The translations under genes were made by a program, and so were the position numbers. Of a stretch of 64,000 nucleotides of DNA, positions 33,314-45,123 are shown in pieces. The DNA is from Phaeosaccion multiseriatum. Taxonomy: Eukaryota; Ochrophyta, other classes. The number at the start of each line of letters is the position of its first letter. Position 1 is the stretch's first letter. The notes below the pieces were generated by a model. The model had not been told where the DNA came from. It saw only the letters and a program-made list of their open reading frames with translations, and made no database searches. The stretch covers positions 5,518,001 through 5,582,000 of the forward strand of contig OZ218953.1 in the NCBI GenBank assembly GCA_965112735.1, in the 5' to 3' direction.

Positions 33314-35227
33314 TCAGTCGCTCACGTCCTCCTGCGGGTGCAGCAGCTGCTGCTCCTGCTTGAGCGGGGATGCCGGCTGAGTCTTGTGACCGCCTATCGA
33401 CACGGGCACAGACACCGCCCTCACGGCCTTGAGGGAAAGCTCAGCAGTCTTGATGGGGTCCAGCCCTCCGATGGATGACGACTTGCGCCACCCCGGCGTC
33501 CCTGCCCCGCCCTCGACAAAGTAGCCGTGACCCTGCCCGTGTACTTGCCCCTGCCCCGCGTGTCCTTGGTGCCCTGCTGCTGCTGCGGCGGCGGCGGCGG
33601 CGGCGGCGGGGGCGCCAGCAAAGACTCCGTAACTGTTGCTATTGCGCGGCGTGGAGCCCGTGCTGCTGCCGTTGCTATTGTTCTTGTTGCTGTTGCTGTA
33701 GGGGGCACCGCTCGTCATCATGGGGGTCACGCGCGGAGACCTCGGAGTCCTTGGCGTGAGCGGCGTGCGGGGCGTCTTTGGTGTCTTGGGCGTCTTGGGG
33801 GGCGAGCTCGTGAAGAAGGTTGAGTGCTCCCTCGCCCCCGGCTGGGAGGTGGGCGTCTTGGTGGCGTGGACTGCCATCTGGTGAATGTGCACCATGAGGG
33901 AGCCGCTCTTGGACCTCCTCTCGGCGGTGCGCGGCGTCTCGCTGCACGTGCTGCCCAACGGGCTGGGGCTGCTCGTGCTGCGCTCGTCCGTGGGCGTCAG
34001 CACTGCAGACATGGAGCTGCTCCTCGTGCTCAGGAGCCCACCAGATTCCTGCTGTATCACCAACTGCTGCGGTTGCGGCTGCTGCTGCTGCGGCTGCTGC
34101 TGCTGCTGCTGCTGCCAAGGCTGCTGCCAGACATCCGTGGGAGTCCCTGACGCCGTGGGGGTGGCGTTGGGGGTGGAGAAGCTGCGATAGTTTGAAAGCC
34201 TTCCGCCGCCCCGAGGCTTGTACCCATCCAACACGGGAAGGCTGCAAGGCCTTGACGGGATTCTTCCTGGTGAAAAGGACTGCAGCGAGCTGGCTCCCCT
34301 CCCTCCCGCTGCTGCTGGCGTTCCCGCTTCGCTGCCTCCCTCACTGCCCCCCTTGTGGAAGATGCCCTGCGGGGACTTGAGGTCTTCGAGGTTGAGGCCT
34401 GCAGGGCGGCGCTTGTGCAGGTGATTCAGATTGCTCACAGCCTCCGTGCTGCACGGCGATCGCGAGGTTGACTTGTGCCGAGGGGCACGACCCTCCCGAC
34501 CCCCCTTCTCCGCGTCCCTATTGCTGCCACCACCGCCAGAGCCAACGCTGTTATTTGTAGTGCTACTGCTGCTGCTCTCCCCCCTCCCCTTCCCGCTATA
34601 GTCGCCCTTCAGCTTCTCCCTTCTCGCGCTTCCCACCTCCCTGTCCCCCACCGCGAAGGCCAGTGCCTGCATGCCCCCCCCGGCCGAGGAGTTGGCGTGT
34701 CCTCTGTGCCCCTGTCCGCGGCTGTTGGCCCGGCCCAAAGCCCCCCCAGGGGCGGAGCTCCTCCTGCTGCTACTCCGACGATGGCCCTGACCAGTAATCG
34801 CACTGGACCTGATGCCCGCACCACCGCCGCCACCGCTGCTGTTGCTGTAAGCACCGATATTGTGATTCCCGTGGCCATCAATACCGCCATCAACAACCAT
34901 CACCTCCGCTCCGTCTGCGAGGGTTTCCTTGCTGCCGCAGGAGAGACTGTCCGTGCCGCTGCTCGAGAGGGAGCTGTTGCCCGCCGGCGTGCCGTCGTCG
35001 TTTAGCTCGGGGATATCGAGGGGCCGGGGGGGCACCCAAGACGTGCGGCTCGTTGTGCATGCAGAGGGGGGGCGGCTGTTGATGTCACTGCTGCTGCTGC
35101 TGCTGCTGCTGTTGCTGTGCTCCAGTATTTCCGCCTCTCCCACCTCCCCACCTGCTCCCCTCCCTCTTCTGGACCCGTCTCCTTCCTTGTACTTTCTATG
35201 CTCCTCCTCCTCCTCCTCCTCCTCCTC

Positions 35228-35269
<42 letters not shown>

Positions 35270-36775
35270 GTGTTGCTGCTGCTGCTGCTGCTCGCTGCTG
35301 TCGGAGTCGTCGGAGTCGTTCTCCCTGAAGAGCTCGTCCACGGCTGCGGGCCTCCGCTGTCGCCGAAGCTTCCCCTGCTGCTGCTGAAAGGGCTGCTGCA
35401 GTTGCTGTGGGTGTTGCTGCTGCTGCTGTTGCTGCTGGTGGTGGTGCTGGTGCTGCTGCTGCTGATAGTGGTGGTTGGCGCTGTTGCCGCTTGTCGGTAC
35501 GGACTTTGGTCTGAGCACTGGGGTAGAGATCGAGAAGGCAGAGCTCGGAGTGGAGGGCCCGGTCATCAAGTCGGCAACCCATGGATGGTCCAGCAGCTCC
35601 GAGGCAGCGGGTCTCACGGCGGGGTCCCGCACGAAGCAGCACCTCAGGAAGTCGAGGCCCGGAGAAGATAAGTGGTCCGGGAGGTCGGGCAGCTCCTTAC
35701 TGTTGGCGATCTTGTACAGCACCGCCACCAGCTCCTTGATGTGCGACCACGGGGGAGAGCCTGTGGACATCTCCAGGATGGTGCAGCCCAGGCTCCACGT
35801 GTCGCACGTCACGGTGCAGGGTGCCTGGAAGACCACTTCAGGGGCGATCCAGTAGGTGGTGCCTTGGATGGACGGGAGCACGCCGTCGCACGTTGAGCGA
35901 AGCGTCAAGTCTTCTAATCGGCGACTGGCCCCAAAGTCCGCGAGCTTGCACACCCCAGACGCCGACACGAGAACGTTCAGACCCTTCAGATCGCGGTGGA
36001 TGACGTTGTTGCTGTGCAGGTAGGAGAGTCCCTCCAGGATCTGCACCGTGTAGCGGCGCAACACGCGCTCGCTCAAGGGCCCAAACTTCTTGATGAGACT
36101 GGCGACGCTGCCCCCCGGCATGTACTCCATGAAGATGTGCAGGTGGTCCTCGCTCATCTGCGTCCCTATGTAGCGCACAATGTTCTTGTGGCGGAAAGTC
36201 TTCATGAGGTCAATTTCGGCCTTCAGCTTGGACAAACTGCTCTTCTGAAGGTGCTGCTGCAGTTGTGGCCGCCGTGGGGGGCTATTACTATCATCGCTGG
36301 TATCGCTGGCACGCCGTCTCGCTTTGTCTGCATCCTCCAGCCTCACTGACTTGACGGCCATGAGGGACCCGTCCAGATCACTGAGGGCCAGGTACACCTT
36401 GCCATAAGCCCCCTTGTCCAACAGCTCGCCCCGCTTCCATGGGATGGTCTGGCCGCAGCTGCTGTCGCTGCTAGAGCTGAGCGACTCTTCATCAATTGGA
36501 TCCTTGCCTTCATCAAATGGAGGCCAGGAGGTGCTGCAGGAAGGCTGCAGGCAGGGTGGATGCCCTCCTCTCCTCCTCCGCACCTCCCCCTCCTGCACCT
36601 CCCCCCCCAAGCGGGTGTAACTCGAATCTTCTCCGCTGTCCTCTTCTTCCTCCACTGCCCGTAAACATTGCTCACCCGGGCCTAGTGTCCGTTCCTCTCC
36701 TGCCCCTGCTGCTGTTCCCCCTGTAGCCGCAGTTTCCCCTGCAGCCGCAGCTGCTGTTGCTTGTTCTTCCGCCAT
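33314..36775 (-). CDS. MAPKKK-like serine/threonine protein kinase, 1153 aa
   Basis: A single uninterrupted exon, notable among intron-rich neighbours. The kinase domain spans about residues 113-403: Gly loop KGAYGKVYLAL, Lys 142 in MAVKSV, Glu 187 in LKAEIDLM, catalytic HRDLKGLNVLV (260-270), DFG (280-282), GTTYWIAPEV and DTWSLGCTILEMSTGSPPW. The HRDLKGxN wording and the YLHSNNVIHRD, GGSVASLIKKFG context are typical of STE11/MEKK (ANP/NPK1) kinases that phosphorylate MAPK kinases. A 45-residue insert after the Lys-142 strand (ARRRASDTSDDSNSPPRRPQ) is unusual. The long C-terminal tail is low-complexity: polyQ/HQ near residues 430-530, a Glu run, Ser runs, and near 1020-1045 a TPKTPKTPRTPLTPRTPRSP series of overlapping proline-directed phosphosites. 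The upstream activator and target are unknown. Confidence 0.9.
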
Positions 36776-37442
36776 GTTCAGGACCCCCCCAGCAGAAAAT
36801 CATCAGGGACCATAAAAAGCGGCCGCTTAGTTACTTACTCCGTTACTTCACCACGAAGAAATGCCACACATACTAAGCAACGGAGAACACAGCAGCAGCA
36901 GCCGCTTCATGCCGCGACAGCATCCTCCCCAAGTCCCCCCCTACCGGAAACTTCTTTAAAATCCTCCAGCCTGTTCGTCGTGTAAAAGTTCTCGTCTCCT
37001 TTCCTTCCCTCGTGGTTTGGAGAGCACCTTGTGATAAGTGGGGCCACTCCGCTCCTCCCTTGTGGGTGGCCTATATCTTTTATCTTTTATGGGCCTGTCC
37101 CTCCCCTCTTCAAGCAGCACTTCTTTTTATATGCAACAGCACAGGGGCCGGCCCCAAAAAAAATTGGCTGAGGCAGGGTCAACTGAAACTAGAAAGACCC
37201 CCTCGTGTCCCGCATACGTAAGTCCTGCATGGCCCTTACGTAAAGACCTCCTCCTCCGCGACGATGCCGGCATTCGACTTGTCTTGACGAGGGCAACACG
37301 ATGCGCATGTTCAAACTCGCTAAAACAGTAGATTGGGGTGGGGGGAAGTTCCTGAAAAAAAATAAAAATAGTGACAATTTTTTTTTTTTTATCGCATTTG
37401 TCGTGTTCTCTTAAATGACTAACGAATCAAGAATTGAAGAAG
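36776..37442. promoter_or_regulatory. Kinase upstream region / BOP1 3' region
   Basis: 667 bp between the kinase start and the BOP1 stop, both on the minus strand. It includes AACTGAAACTAGAAAG at 37181..37196, about 400 bp upstream of the kinase start. AT-rich DNA with A/T runs at 37357..37391 is likely the BOP1 3' end (TTTTTATTTTTTTTC on the minus strand). No gene is supported. Confidence 0.5.
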
Positions 37443-38382
37443 CTAGCCTAAGTCGTGGAAGAGCCTGACGGTCCCGTCGGCCCCCGCGGAGAAGAGCCAG
37501 GGCTGCTTGGGATGGAAGGCCATGGCCAGCACCCCCACGCCTCCGCTCACCGCATGGCCCCGGAGGATCTTGAGAGGCACAATTAGGGGGTTGCGCAGAA
37601 GGTCGCTGTAGACCATTGCGTGGAACACGTGCACGGTTCCGTCGTCACTGGCGCTGGCCATGAGCGGGTAGGAGCGATGGAAGGAGGCCGCCCGCACCGC
37701 CTTGGTGTGGTATTTGAGCGTCTTGTACGGCGTGGAGGACAGGTCCAAGTCGAACCAGCCCACTCGGCGGTCGTAGCTGCCCACAATCACGTGGTCGCCC
37801 CCCGGGTGCACGGCGATGCTGCTGATCCACTTGCAGCCCGTGAGCAACTTCTTGACGAGCTTCTGCTGCACGAGGTGATACACGCGCACGTGCTGCTTGC
37901 TGGCCACGAAGAAGAAGGGCTTGGAGGGGTGGAAGGACACCGCCTGCACCTCCCCCTTGGCCTTGCGGAAGGGCAGCTGCGTACCCACCTTTGAGATCTG
38001 GTGGATGGCCACGGCCCTACTGCCGCAGTTCAGCGCCACCGTGGCGAGGTAGTCTCCCTTGCGGTGCCAGGCTACCCAGTTCACGTCCCCTGCACAGCGG
38101 AGCACCACCCGGGGGCCCACCTTCCTTGCAGCTGCGGCGGCGGCCCTCTTCTTGCCCTTCTTCTTGGCCTCCGCGGCCACCTCCCATTGCACCGCCTTGC
38201 CCTCCTTCTCGGGGTCCACCTGTGAGGAGTAAGCATGAAACAAAGGAGGGACCAACCGAACCAAGGAGGTTTGGTAGCGTCCAAAGGTGCTCACCACGCA
38301 CTCACTCTGAGAATGAACCCGAACCTCCCCAACCCCTTCACAATGGTGTCTCTCCTCCGCCTTCTCCTCCCCCCCCCACCCC

Positions 38383-38441
<59 letters not shown>

Positions 38442-40524
38442 CTGGCCGCCTGCCTCGGCTGCTGCAAGGAGAGCGTCGGTGATGTCCGTGTCGTCTTGGC
38501 TGCCCGTGCCTGTGGCAATCAGCACCACGCACTTGCCCACCGCCACGGCCAACAAGTGGTGCTGGCGGTTGGGGTTCCATTCCATCCTGGCCACACCGCT
38601 GCCGCCGCCGCTCGCTCCGTTGCCGTAGCCGCTCAGGTTCCAGGTCCTCAAGCGTCTCGCGGTGGAAACCTCCCAGAGCATGACCAGCCCGTCATCGTCC
38701 CCTGACGCCATCCATTGCCCGTCCTCGGACACCACCACACTCCGCACCGCGGCACTGTGCCCCAGATACTGCAGCGCCAGGGCATTGGGGAATGGTCGGA
38801 GATCGCGCGGTTTCGGCAGCTCGGGAACGAGGGACTCCGGGTCGATGTTGAGGCGCCGCTTCAGCGCTCGGGGGCAGAGGTACAGGTCCAGGCACCGCTC
38901 AAAGCGCTCACGCACAAGGCCCTCGAACACGCCCACCTCGCGCAGGCTCTTGCAGCTCTTGGGCAGGAAGGAAGTGGGCCGCTCCTCAGGGTCCATCTCC
39001 TCCCATGCCTGTGGTGAACAACGACATTCGGTGCGAAGCAGCGGTACATGCACATGAAGAAAATAAAAAGAACAGAGGCCTCACTCTTTCAGGTTCAAGT
39101 CGTTCCTATCGCCCCAACCCCTGCCATGCCCCTGCCCTCTGTATGCCCGTCACACTGCTGAGACGAGGAGGAGAGCGGTGCCACAAAGCCCCAGAGAGCC
39201 TCCCTGCTCTCCCCTCGCCCTCCCCTCCCCTCCCGTCCTTTGCCTCCCTCCCTCCGGAGGTTAGGCTCAGGCTCACCTTCTGTTCCTCCGGCGTCAGGAG
39301 GTACTCCGGAGGCGGCCTGTAGCTCTCCGCGTGTCCCGGCAGAGCAATCTTGGGGGCTGGGATGTGCATCGGGCCCTTCCTGCCGCGCGAATCGAGCAGC
39401 TCGTCGTCCGCTTCGTCGTCCCGCCACATGGGATACACCTCGGGCTTCTCCTCTGGCTTCCTGTCGAGCACGATCCTCCCCTCCTTGATGCCCTGCACCA
39501 GCTTGTTTACCTTCATCATCTCCCACTTGCTCGGCACGAACCTCCTCTTTGGCTCGTCTCCCGCGTGCAGGCTCGTCACCATCCTCTCGTGCGTGTAGTA
39601 GTCAACGTAATCCGCCTCTGCCTCGAACTCGGGGTGAGGGAAGGCCCCGCCCTGTATCCTCCTAATGATCTCGAGCTCTCTATCCGTCAGCACGATATCA
39701 CGCTGGTTGTAGGCGTCATAGACAGTCCGGGTGAAGTTGGGGTCATCTCGAGCCGAGAGGGCCGCATCGAGACCGTCTCCCGACGCTCTCTTGGCAATCT
39801 TACTCCCCGTGTTGTCATAACCAATGTGGTCGTACTCATCGTACCAATGGAGAGGCACCCGGCCGATGGTGTTGCGGTTGCTGCGGTCCCCCTCCTCTCC
39901 CTCACCAGCATCGTCGTCGCTAGACAAGTCGTCAGTGTGCATAGCTCTGGCAACAGCAAGTGATCCATCTGCCTTTGAAGCCTGTATGCAAGGGCGTTCA
40001 ACAACCAGGACAGCAGAGATGCATGAACCACAGAGGGCTGACATCAGGCCCTGGCCAGGAGACCCACCACCTTGTAAGGGGGACTGGGAGACTTAATCCA
40101 TCATCCCGTCCCTCATTCAAGCAACGAGGGATCCTTACCTGCAGTGAGCCTTCTCTATCCGCCATGGACCATGAACGCGGCTGCCGCTCCTCCTCGATAA
40201 CAACACGGGCGCCTTCATCCTCGTCCGACGACTCTTCGCCTTGCTGGCGGAGGGTATCCTCGTCCTCGCTTGAGCTTCCCTGATCCTCGAATTCCTCCTC
40301 ACTACTACTGTCACCCCCCCCCCCCCCCCCTCCTCCTCCTCCTCCTCCTCCTCCTCCTCCTCCTCCTCCTCCTCCTCCTCCTCCTCCTCCTCCTCCTCTT
40401 CCTCTTCCTCTTCCTCTTCCTCCTTCTCCTTCTGCCTCTGTCCCCGCTTCTGCGTCTGTTCCTGCTCCTGCTCCACGTCCTTTCTTTGCTTTTCCTGCCG
40501 CTTGCTTCCCTTCTTCTTCACCAT
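37443..40524 (-). CDS. BOP1: Ribosome biogenesis protein BOP1/Erb1 (frame interrupted at a 17-base G run)
   Basis: Four exons: 40524..40139, 39981..39277, 39008..38442, 38219..37443. BOP1 joins PES1 and WDR12 in the PeBoW complex for 60S pre-rRNA processing in the nucleolus. Exon 2 holds the BOP1NT domain (IGRVPLHWYDEYDHIGYD, RELEIIRRIQGG, IPAPKIALPGHAESYRPPPE then YLLTPEE). Exon 3 begins with FERCLDLYLCPRALKRRL and ELPKPRDLRPFPNALALQYL, followed by WD40 repeats (SGDDDGLVMLWEV, HVIVGSYDRRVGWFD, SASDDGTVHVFH, SAGADGTVRLFHDLG end). Exon 1 gives a Lys-rich start, a run of Glu coded by CTC, then acidic Ser/Glu sequence (SSSEEEFEDQGSSSEDED). That acidic part lies in a different frame from the start codon. 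The shift falls in the 17-base C/G run at 40314..40330; 18 or 15 bases would join them, giving about 811 aa. Initiation at the ATG at 40165, after the run, would be a fallback. Confidence 0.9.
38390..38441. repeat. (CT)n(CA)n tract in BOP1 intron 3
   Basis: A CT run then a CA run directly abutting the exon 3 donor. On the sense strand the intron therefore begins GTGTGTGTGTG and continues as (GA)n, so the donor itself is part of the microsatellite. Confidence 0.9.
40314..40410. repeat. C17 homopolymer and (CTC)n tract in BOP1 exon 1
   Basis: Seventeen C residues (40314..40330) run into a long TCC/TCT series. On the sense strand this is a Glu run followed by poly-G, the site where the BOP1 frame breaks. 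Confidence 0.95.
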
Positions 40525-40658
40525 TTCCCCCTTTTGTGGCCGATGGCTCTCAGCGCTCCACTGCTTAGGCCTGGGCCATTGACTTACTCTAGAAACTCAA
40601 AGAGAGGATCGAGAGAGTGCGCAAAAAAAAAAAAAAAAAAGGGCTTGGTGATGCCGCA
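40525..40658. promoter_or_regulatory. Divergent promoter, BOP1 (-) / dymeclin (+)
   Basis: 134 bp between opposed starts. An 18-base A run (40623..40640) lies 19 bp upstream of the dymeclin ATG and would fall in its 5' UTR or core promoter; poly(dA:dT) tracts exclude nucleosomes. Confidence 0.55.
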
Positions 40659-43600
40659 ATGGCAGCTCATCTAGAGGATAATGCTCCGACCTTGATACCA
40701 GAGTTGTCTCAGCTCTTGGATTCTCTCTGTGGACTGTACCATGTACCAGCGAGTGATGATCTGTGGCACAATTTGCTGGTTGTTCGAGGAGAGGAGCTGT
40801 GTGCTCGACTGGGAGATGTCCACCCAAGTTTGGAGGATGAGGTGGGCGCCTTGCTGGTTCACAATCCGTCCACATTCAACTTTGGGACACTACTGCAGCA
40901 GACGCTATGGGCCACCGGTGCTCTGGGGGAAGAAGAGGAGCCATACACGAAAGCGCGGGCAGGAATGCGGTTGGTTGGGGCCATCGTGACGCATCTGCTA
41001 TCGCGCCAACTGTCACTGCGCGACCTCCGGACTCACTTCCGTTGCAGTCAGGGGCAGGATCTAATGCCGCCTCTTCTTGACGGGCTCATGCGCATATGTG
41101 GCGCAGCAGCAGTGGTGGCAGCAGCCCCCCCTGCACCAATAGCAGGGCCGCTTCCTCCGCCGCTGCCTCCGCCGCCAATATCACCAACATCAGCGACACC
41201 AGCACCAGCACCTGCAGCGCCATATGCGTCATCATCCTCGAGTGCGATAGGTCAAGGCCCCCCACTAGCATCGGCATCAGGAGGGGGAGTCCGCGTCGGG
41301 GAGCGTTATGAGCTCCAACTGGCGGCGGTGGACTGCCTCATCGCGCTGCTCTCGGGACCCCTCTACCGCTCGTCTGTAGAGACGGAGGACGAAGAAGATC
41401 CCCTCGTGGCCACTGCTATGCTGGCCAACCCTGTGTCGTGTACTCGTGCCGTGGAGGGCCTCCTTAGACACTTTATCGCCAACCCGACCCCGCAGAGAAG
41501 CCGCGCAGGTGCTGCTCCGTCAAGGCGGCTGCAGACACTCGCGGCAGGCGGCACCGCTGTGAATGTGATCTTGAGGCAGGGATCCCTGCTCCACCCTCGG
41601 TTATTGCTTTCTCTAGCGGTGGTACCTGTGAAGGCTGCGTGGGCAGCAGTGTCGTACATTCTTCGAGTCGGGGGGGCGCTGGGAGGGCTCGAGGCCATCG
41701 AAAGAGAGCAGCGCATACACGACCGAAAGCAGCAGCAGCAGCAACACCACCACCACCACCGCCGTCAGCAACAGCATCGCCACAGCTGGTACCAACTGGG
41801 GGCGCAGGAGGCTTCGTCCTCGTTGTCGCCCCTAGCTCAGCACTCCGTCCTTTTGCTATTGCTGCTCGTGGTGGGTGGAGGAGGGGGGCGAAATAGCTTC
41901 TTGGACGCACTCAACCGTGTGGGGGACTCTGAGGCCAGGGACGAGGGGGAGAGGCCGCCAGCCACACCAGGGAGGGATGCACCACCGGGTGGAGGGGGTG
42001 GAGGGGGTGGGGAGGGTGATGATGCGCAGGATGGGTCTAGGCAGTGGGATGGGCCCGTCTTGAGCGTGCCCTACCGCAAGCTCTACACGGCGCTTGGCTC
42101 GGCGCTCAGCGGCGCGGAGGACCGGAACGGCGTCATTGGCACCGATGAGCACGTGGTGTTGCTGCTCTACAAGCTCCTTCAGGGCAACAATGGCTTCTTC
42201 CAGGCGGTGGCGGTGAGGAGCGACATCGACGTGCTGCTCCTCCCTCTTCTGCGGGACGTGTATCACGCAGACCAGGCCCGCGGGAGGGGTCAGCTGTACC
42301 TGCTGGCCATCAATGTGCTCCTCTTTACGCAGGACGCGGACGTCAACGCCAACGCCTTCAAACGGTGCGGCATGGGGGAGGTTCCTGCGCTTCCTGCGCA
42401 CTGCTGCCGTCTGTTTAGAGCACTTTCCACGACCAACCCAAGCAGCTTTTGTAGCTCCTTTTCTGCACATGGAATGTCTTTTCCTCACACTGCTCTTGTT
42501 CTTCATTGTCTTGTAACGCTCCTCGCTCTGCAACGGCTCTGCAACGCTCCTCAGGTCGAAGATTCCTTCCGTGCCTTGGTACAGCAGCCGCAGCCTCCAA
42601 GACGTGTCTCTCGGAAACCTTATGGTGCTCTCTGTGCTGAAACTCATCACATATACCACGGCCAAGCTCAGGGACCCCTACCTGCTGCAGAACTGCTTCG
42701 GTAAGTAAGACACTTACTTGATTGAGACCACAGAGGGGTTGTTTCTTCTCCACCCCCCCCGCGGCATACTCAAACTGCGTCTTTCCTTCTTTTCTTCCCT
42801 TCCGTGTGTGTGTATGTGTGTGTGTGTGTTCAGGCATATTGTCCAATATCGCCCCTCATGTGGAGCACTTGGACGCGTACACCGCCGACCGCATCGTGGA
42901 CGTGCTGTTGGCAGCCTCGAACAAGTGGCTGGGCCTTCAGCGGAGTGGTGAGTGGAGAGAGAGAGAGAGAGAGAAGAGGGGTGGCGCTTGCCCTCCGTGT
43001 TGACGAGTCTGTATATCCTTGGACCTTGTTGCGTTCTCTTGGCTGCTGCCTCTTTGCTGCTTTGGTCGCGCAGGAGAGATCTCTGCTGTTGCGGCGGCTG
43101 CGGAGGGGGTGGATGAGATGGAAGACGACCTCCGAGAACTGCTCGAAGAGGTGAGAGCTGAAGGGGGAGTGGCGGAGAACGGAAGGACATGCGCCTTCCG
43201 GAGGGGAGTATTACGCGTCGCATTCTGGCGGTGGCCGTTTCTCTTTTTCGTTCATGCACGTGGCGTGGACGTCTGCTTGCGATGCCCTCCTTACTCCCTA
43301 CGAGAATGAAGGCCCTGCTCATGCTGCTGCTCTCCTGCTGCCTTGTCTCACTCGATCGCTCCCCCGCTGCTGGGCAGGCGTACGGCGAGACTGTGCGTGT
43401 GGTGCTAAGCTTGGTGTGCAAAAGCATCCGCCCTAAGCGCCTGGTGTCGAACAAGATCCTTCTGTACAGCCTACTCCACTCCGAAGGGGCCGTCTCCACG
43501 CTGCTCGCACACCCCCTCGTGGTCTCTGGCGGCTGGGCGGGCTCCTCGCTGCCCGCTCTCATGGCACACTTTCGAGCCTTGCTGGAGGCGTATGACGGAG

Positions 43601-44022
43601 GCTTCTTGTCGGTGGACGCGGCCAATGAGGTTGTGGAGCAGGCGGCGAAGAACTATTCGGCGGAGTGTGGCGGCGCCTCTGGAGGGCAGGGGGGGCATGG
43701 GGCAGAGGAGGGCAGGGCAGGCTTCGACGGAGCAGCAGCAGCAGCAGCACAGGATGACGGCCCTGCCACCTTTGAGTACGAGGAGAACGAAGAGTCGAAG
43801 GCGTTCTTCGTGCCCTACGCGTGGGAGTGCGTCCTCGCAGTGGCGGGGGGCTTGGTAAGAAGGGACGCGATTGAGCTGTTTTTTGTCCCAGAAGATGAGC
43901 CCCTTCCGAAGGATCCGAAGGACGGGGTGGCAGCGACTGAGGTGGCTCCCGATCTGCCTAGCGAGAGGCAGGGAATGAGCCGGCCACTACAGGAAGATGA
44001 GGAAGGCGAGGAGCAAGTATAG
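40659..44022 (+). CDS. DYM: Dymeclin, 895 aa
   Basis: Five exons: 40659..42364, 42555..42700, 42834..42947, 43074..43150, 43378..44022; all phases fit. Dymeclin is a Golgi-associated helical-repeat protein for vesicle traffic, mutated in human Dyggve-Melchior-Clausen dysplasia. Similarity is clear at LSVPYRKLYTALGSAL, HVVLLLYKLLQGNNGFFQAV, DIDVLLLPLLRDVYHAD, SLQDVSLGNLMVLSVLKLI, LRDPYLLQNCFGILSNIAPH, RLVSNKILLYSLLHSEG and the C-terminal KAFFVPYAWECVLAVAGGLV then IELFFVPEDE. Inserts rich in Pro/Ala (about residues 145-200), His/Gln (about 355-385) and Gly (about 440-460) lengthen it from about 670 aa in humans. The ATG at 40659 follows an A18 run; the human N-myristoylation signal (Met-Gly) is absent here. 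An upstream in-frame GTG is ignored. Confidence 0.92.
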
Positions 44023-44129
44023 AAAGAGCGCAGCAGTTTTACATCCAAGTATATAGTTAGTGTCTGTGTCTCTTTTACCCCACCCCCCCCCCCTCGCTAT
44101 GTATATATCAATACCCTATTAAGCCGACG
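44023..44129. other. Convergent 3' gap, dymeclin / TRM112
   Basis: Only 107 bp between two stop codons, so the 3' UTRs probably overlap as antisense. It contains a C run (44083..44092) and ATGTATATATCAATA. Confidence 0.6.
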
Positions 44130-44915
44130 CTATAGCTCATCCTCGTGTAGCAGACAGTTGGGGATGCCTTTGCAGATGGGGAACTTCCTGCCGCTCTCTG
44201 GACACACCAAATGCCCCTCCATCACGTGCACCTCGAGCAAGGCGTGATGCACCTTGCGAAGGAAGCTCTGCGTGAGGAGGGAGAGAGGGGGGGCAAGGGG
44301 TGGGGGGGGCGAGACGGGGCGCAATCAAATCTTCTGTGGGTGCTTGGCCGAGCAAGCACGGTAGAAGGTGGAAGAGCCAAGGCTGTAAGGAGGGGCGAGC
44401 CATACGATACAGAAGGGCGCTCACTATACCAGCGGGCACACGTTCGATGGGACGATACAGAACGCTTCTTGCCTCCAGGCTGTTCGAAAGTTGAGACAAA
44501 GCATCGTCCACTTGCTGCCGACACAATGCGGCGAGCTTCTGGATAGTATGCTTACAGAGTGACTCACTGTTCCCACAGACGCAGCAAGGGCGTAACTCAC
44601 CTCGTCTTCCCTGTCCTCTTCCCCTATTTGCTCCGGTAGTGCATCCAGCTCCAGCCCCTGCGCCGCCCCTCGAAATGCCTCCCAGTCGAGCTTGGGCAGG
44701 AAGGCCTGGATAAACTCTGAACAGAGAAAGAAAAAAAGACAGCAGCAGCAGTAGAAGCAGCAGCAGTAGCAGCACCAGCAAGAGGAGGAGGATGAGCGAG
44801 AGACGGAGGAGGAGGAGGTGGAGGAGGAGGAGGCGAGCAGCAGCAGTTATGGGACACGAGACGGAGGGCGGGAGAGGACCTCACCCACCCACCCACCACC
44901 CCCACACCTCGTCCT

Positions 44916-44986
<71 letters not shown>

Positions 44987-45123
44987 CTCTTTCTCCATAC
45001 TTTCTCACCTGCATCAAACTCTACCTCTTGCACCTCCACCGTGTCAGCCTCTATGATGAAGGGGAAACCATTGGTGACCCCGCGTATGTTGCACTGGAGC
45101 ATGTTGTGTGTTATTAATCGCAT
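44130..45123 (-). CDS. TRM112: Multifunctional methyltransferase subunit TRM112, 122 aa
   Basis: Three exons: 45123..45009, 44716..44601, 44267..44130; phases 1 then 0. TRM112 is the small activator bound by several class I methyltransferases acting on tRNA, 18S rRNA and release factor eRF1. Family marks are the start [16 protein letters not shown], then [40 protein letters not shown], and the closing [40 protein letters not shown]. Length matches the family (about 125 aa). The ATG at 45123 is chosen because homologues start M(K/R)LLTHN; another in-frame ATG 12 bp upstream would add MEAQ. Intron 1 carries a 60-bp CT/GA run (44921..44981) and further purine-rich sequence. Confidence 0.95.
44919..44981. 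repeat. (TC)n microsatellite in TRM112 intron 1
   Basis: About 60 bp of pure TC, read as (GA)n on the gene's strand, beginning close to the exon 1 donor. Confidence 0.95.

Noticed and set aside
34929-35671. Leu-rich plus-strand frames over the kinase tail, resembling membrane proteins
   Set aside because: They are CTG/CTC repeat translations antisense to polyQ/polyE codons of the kinase.
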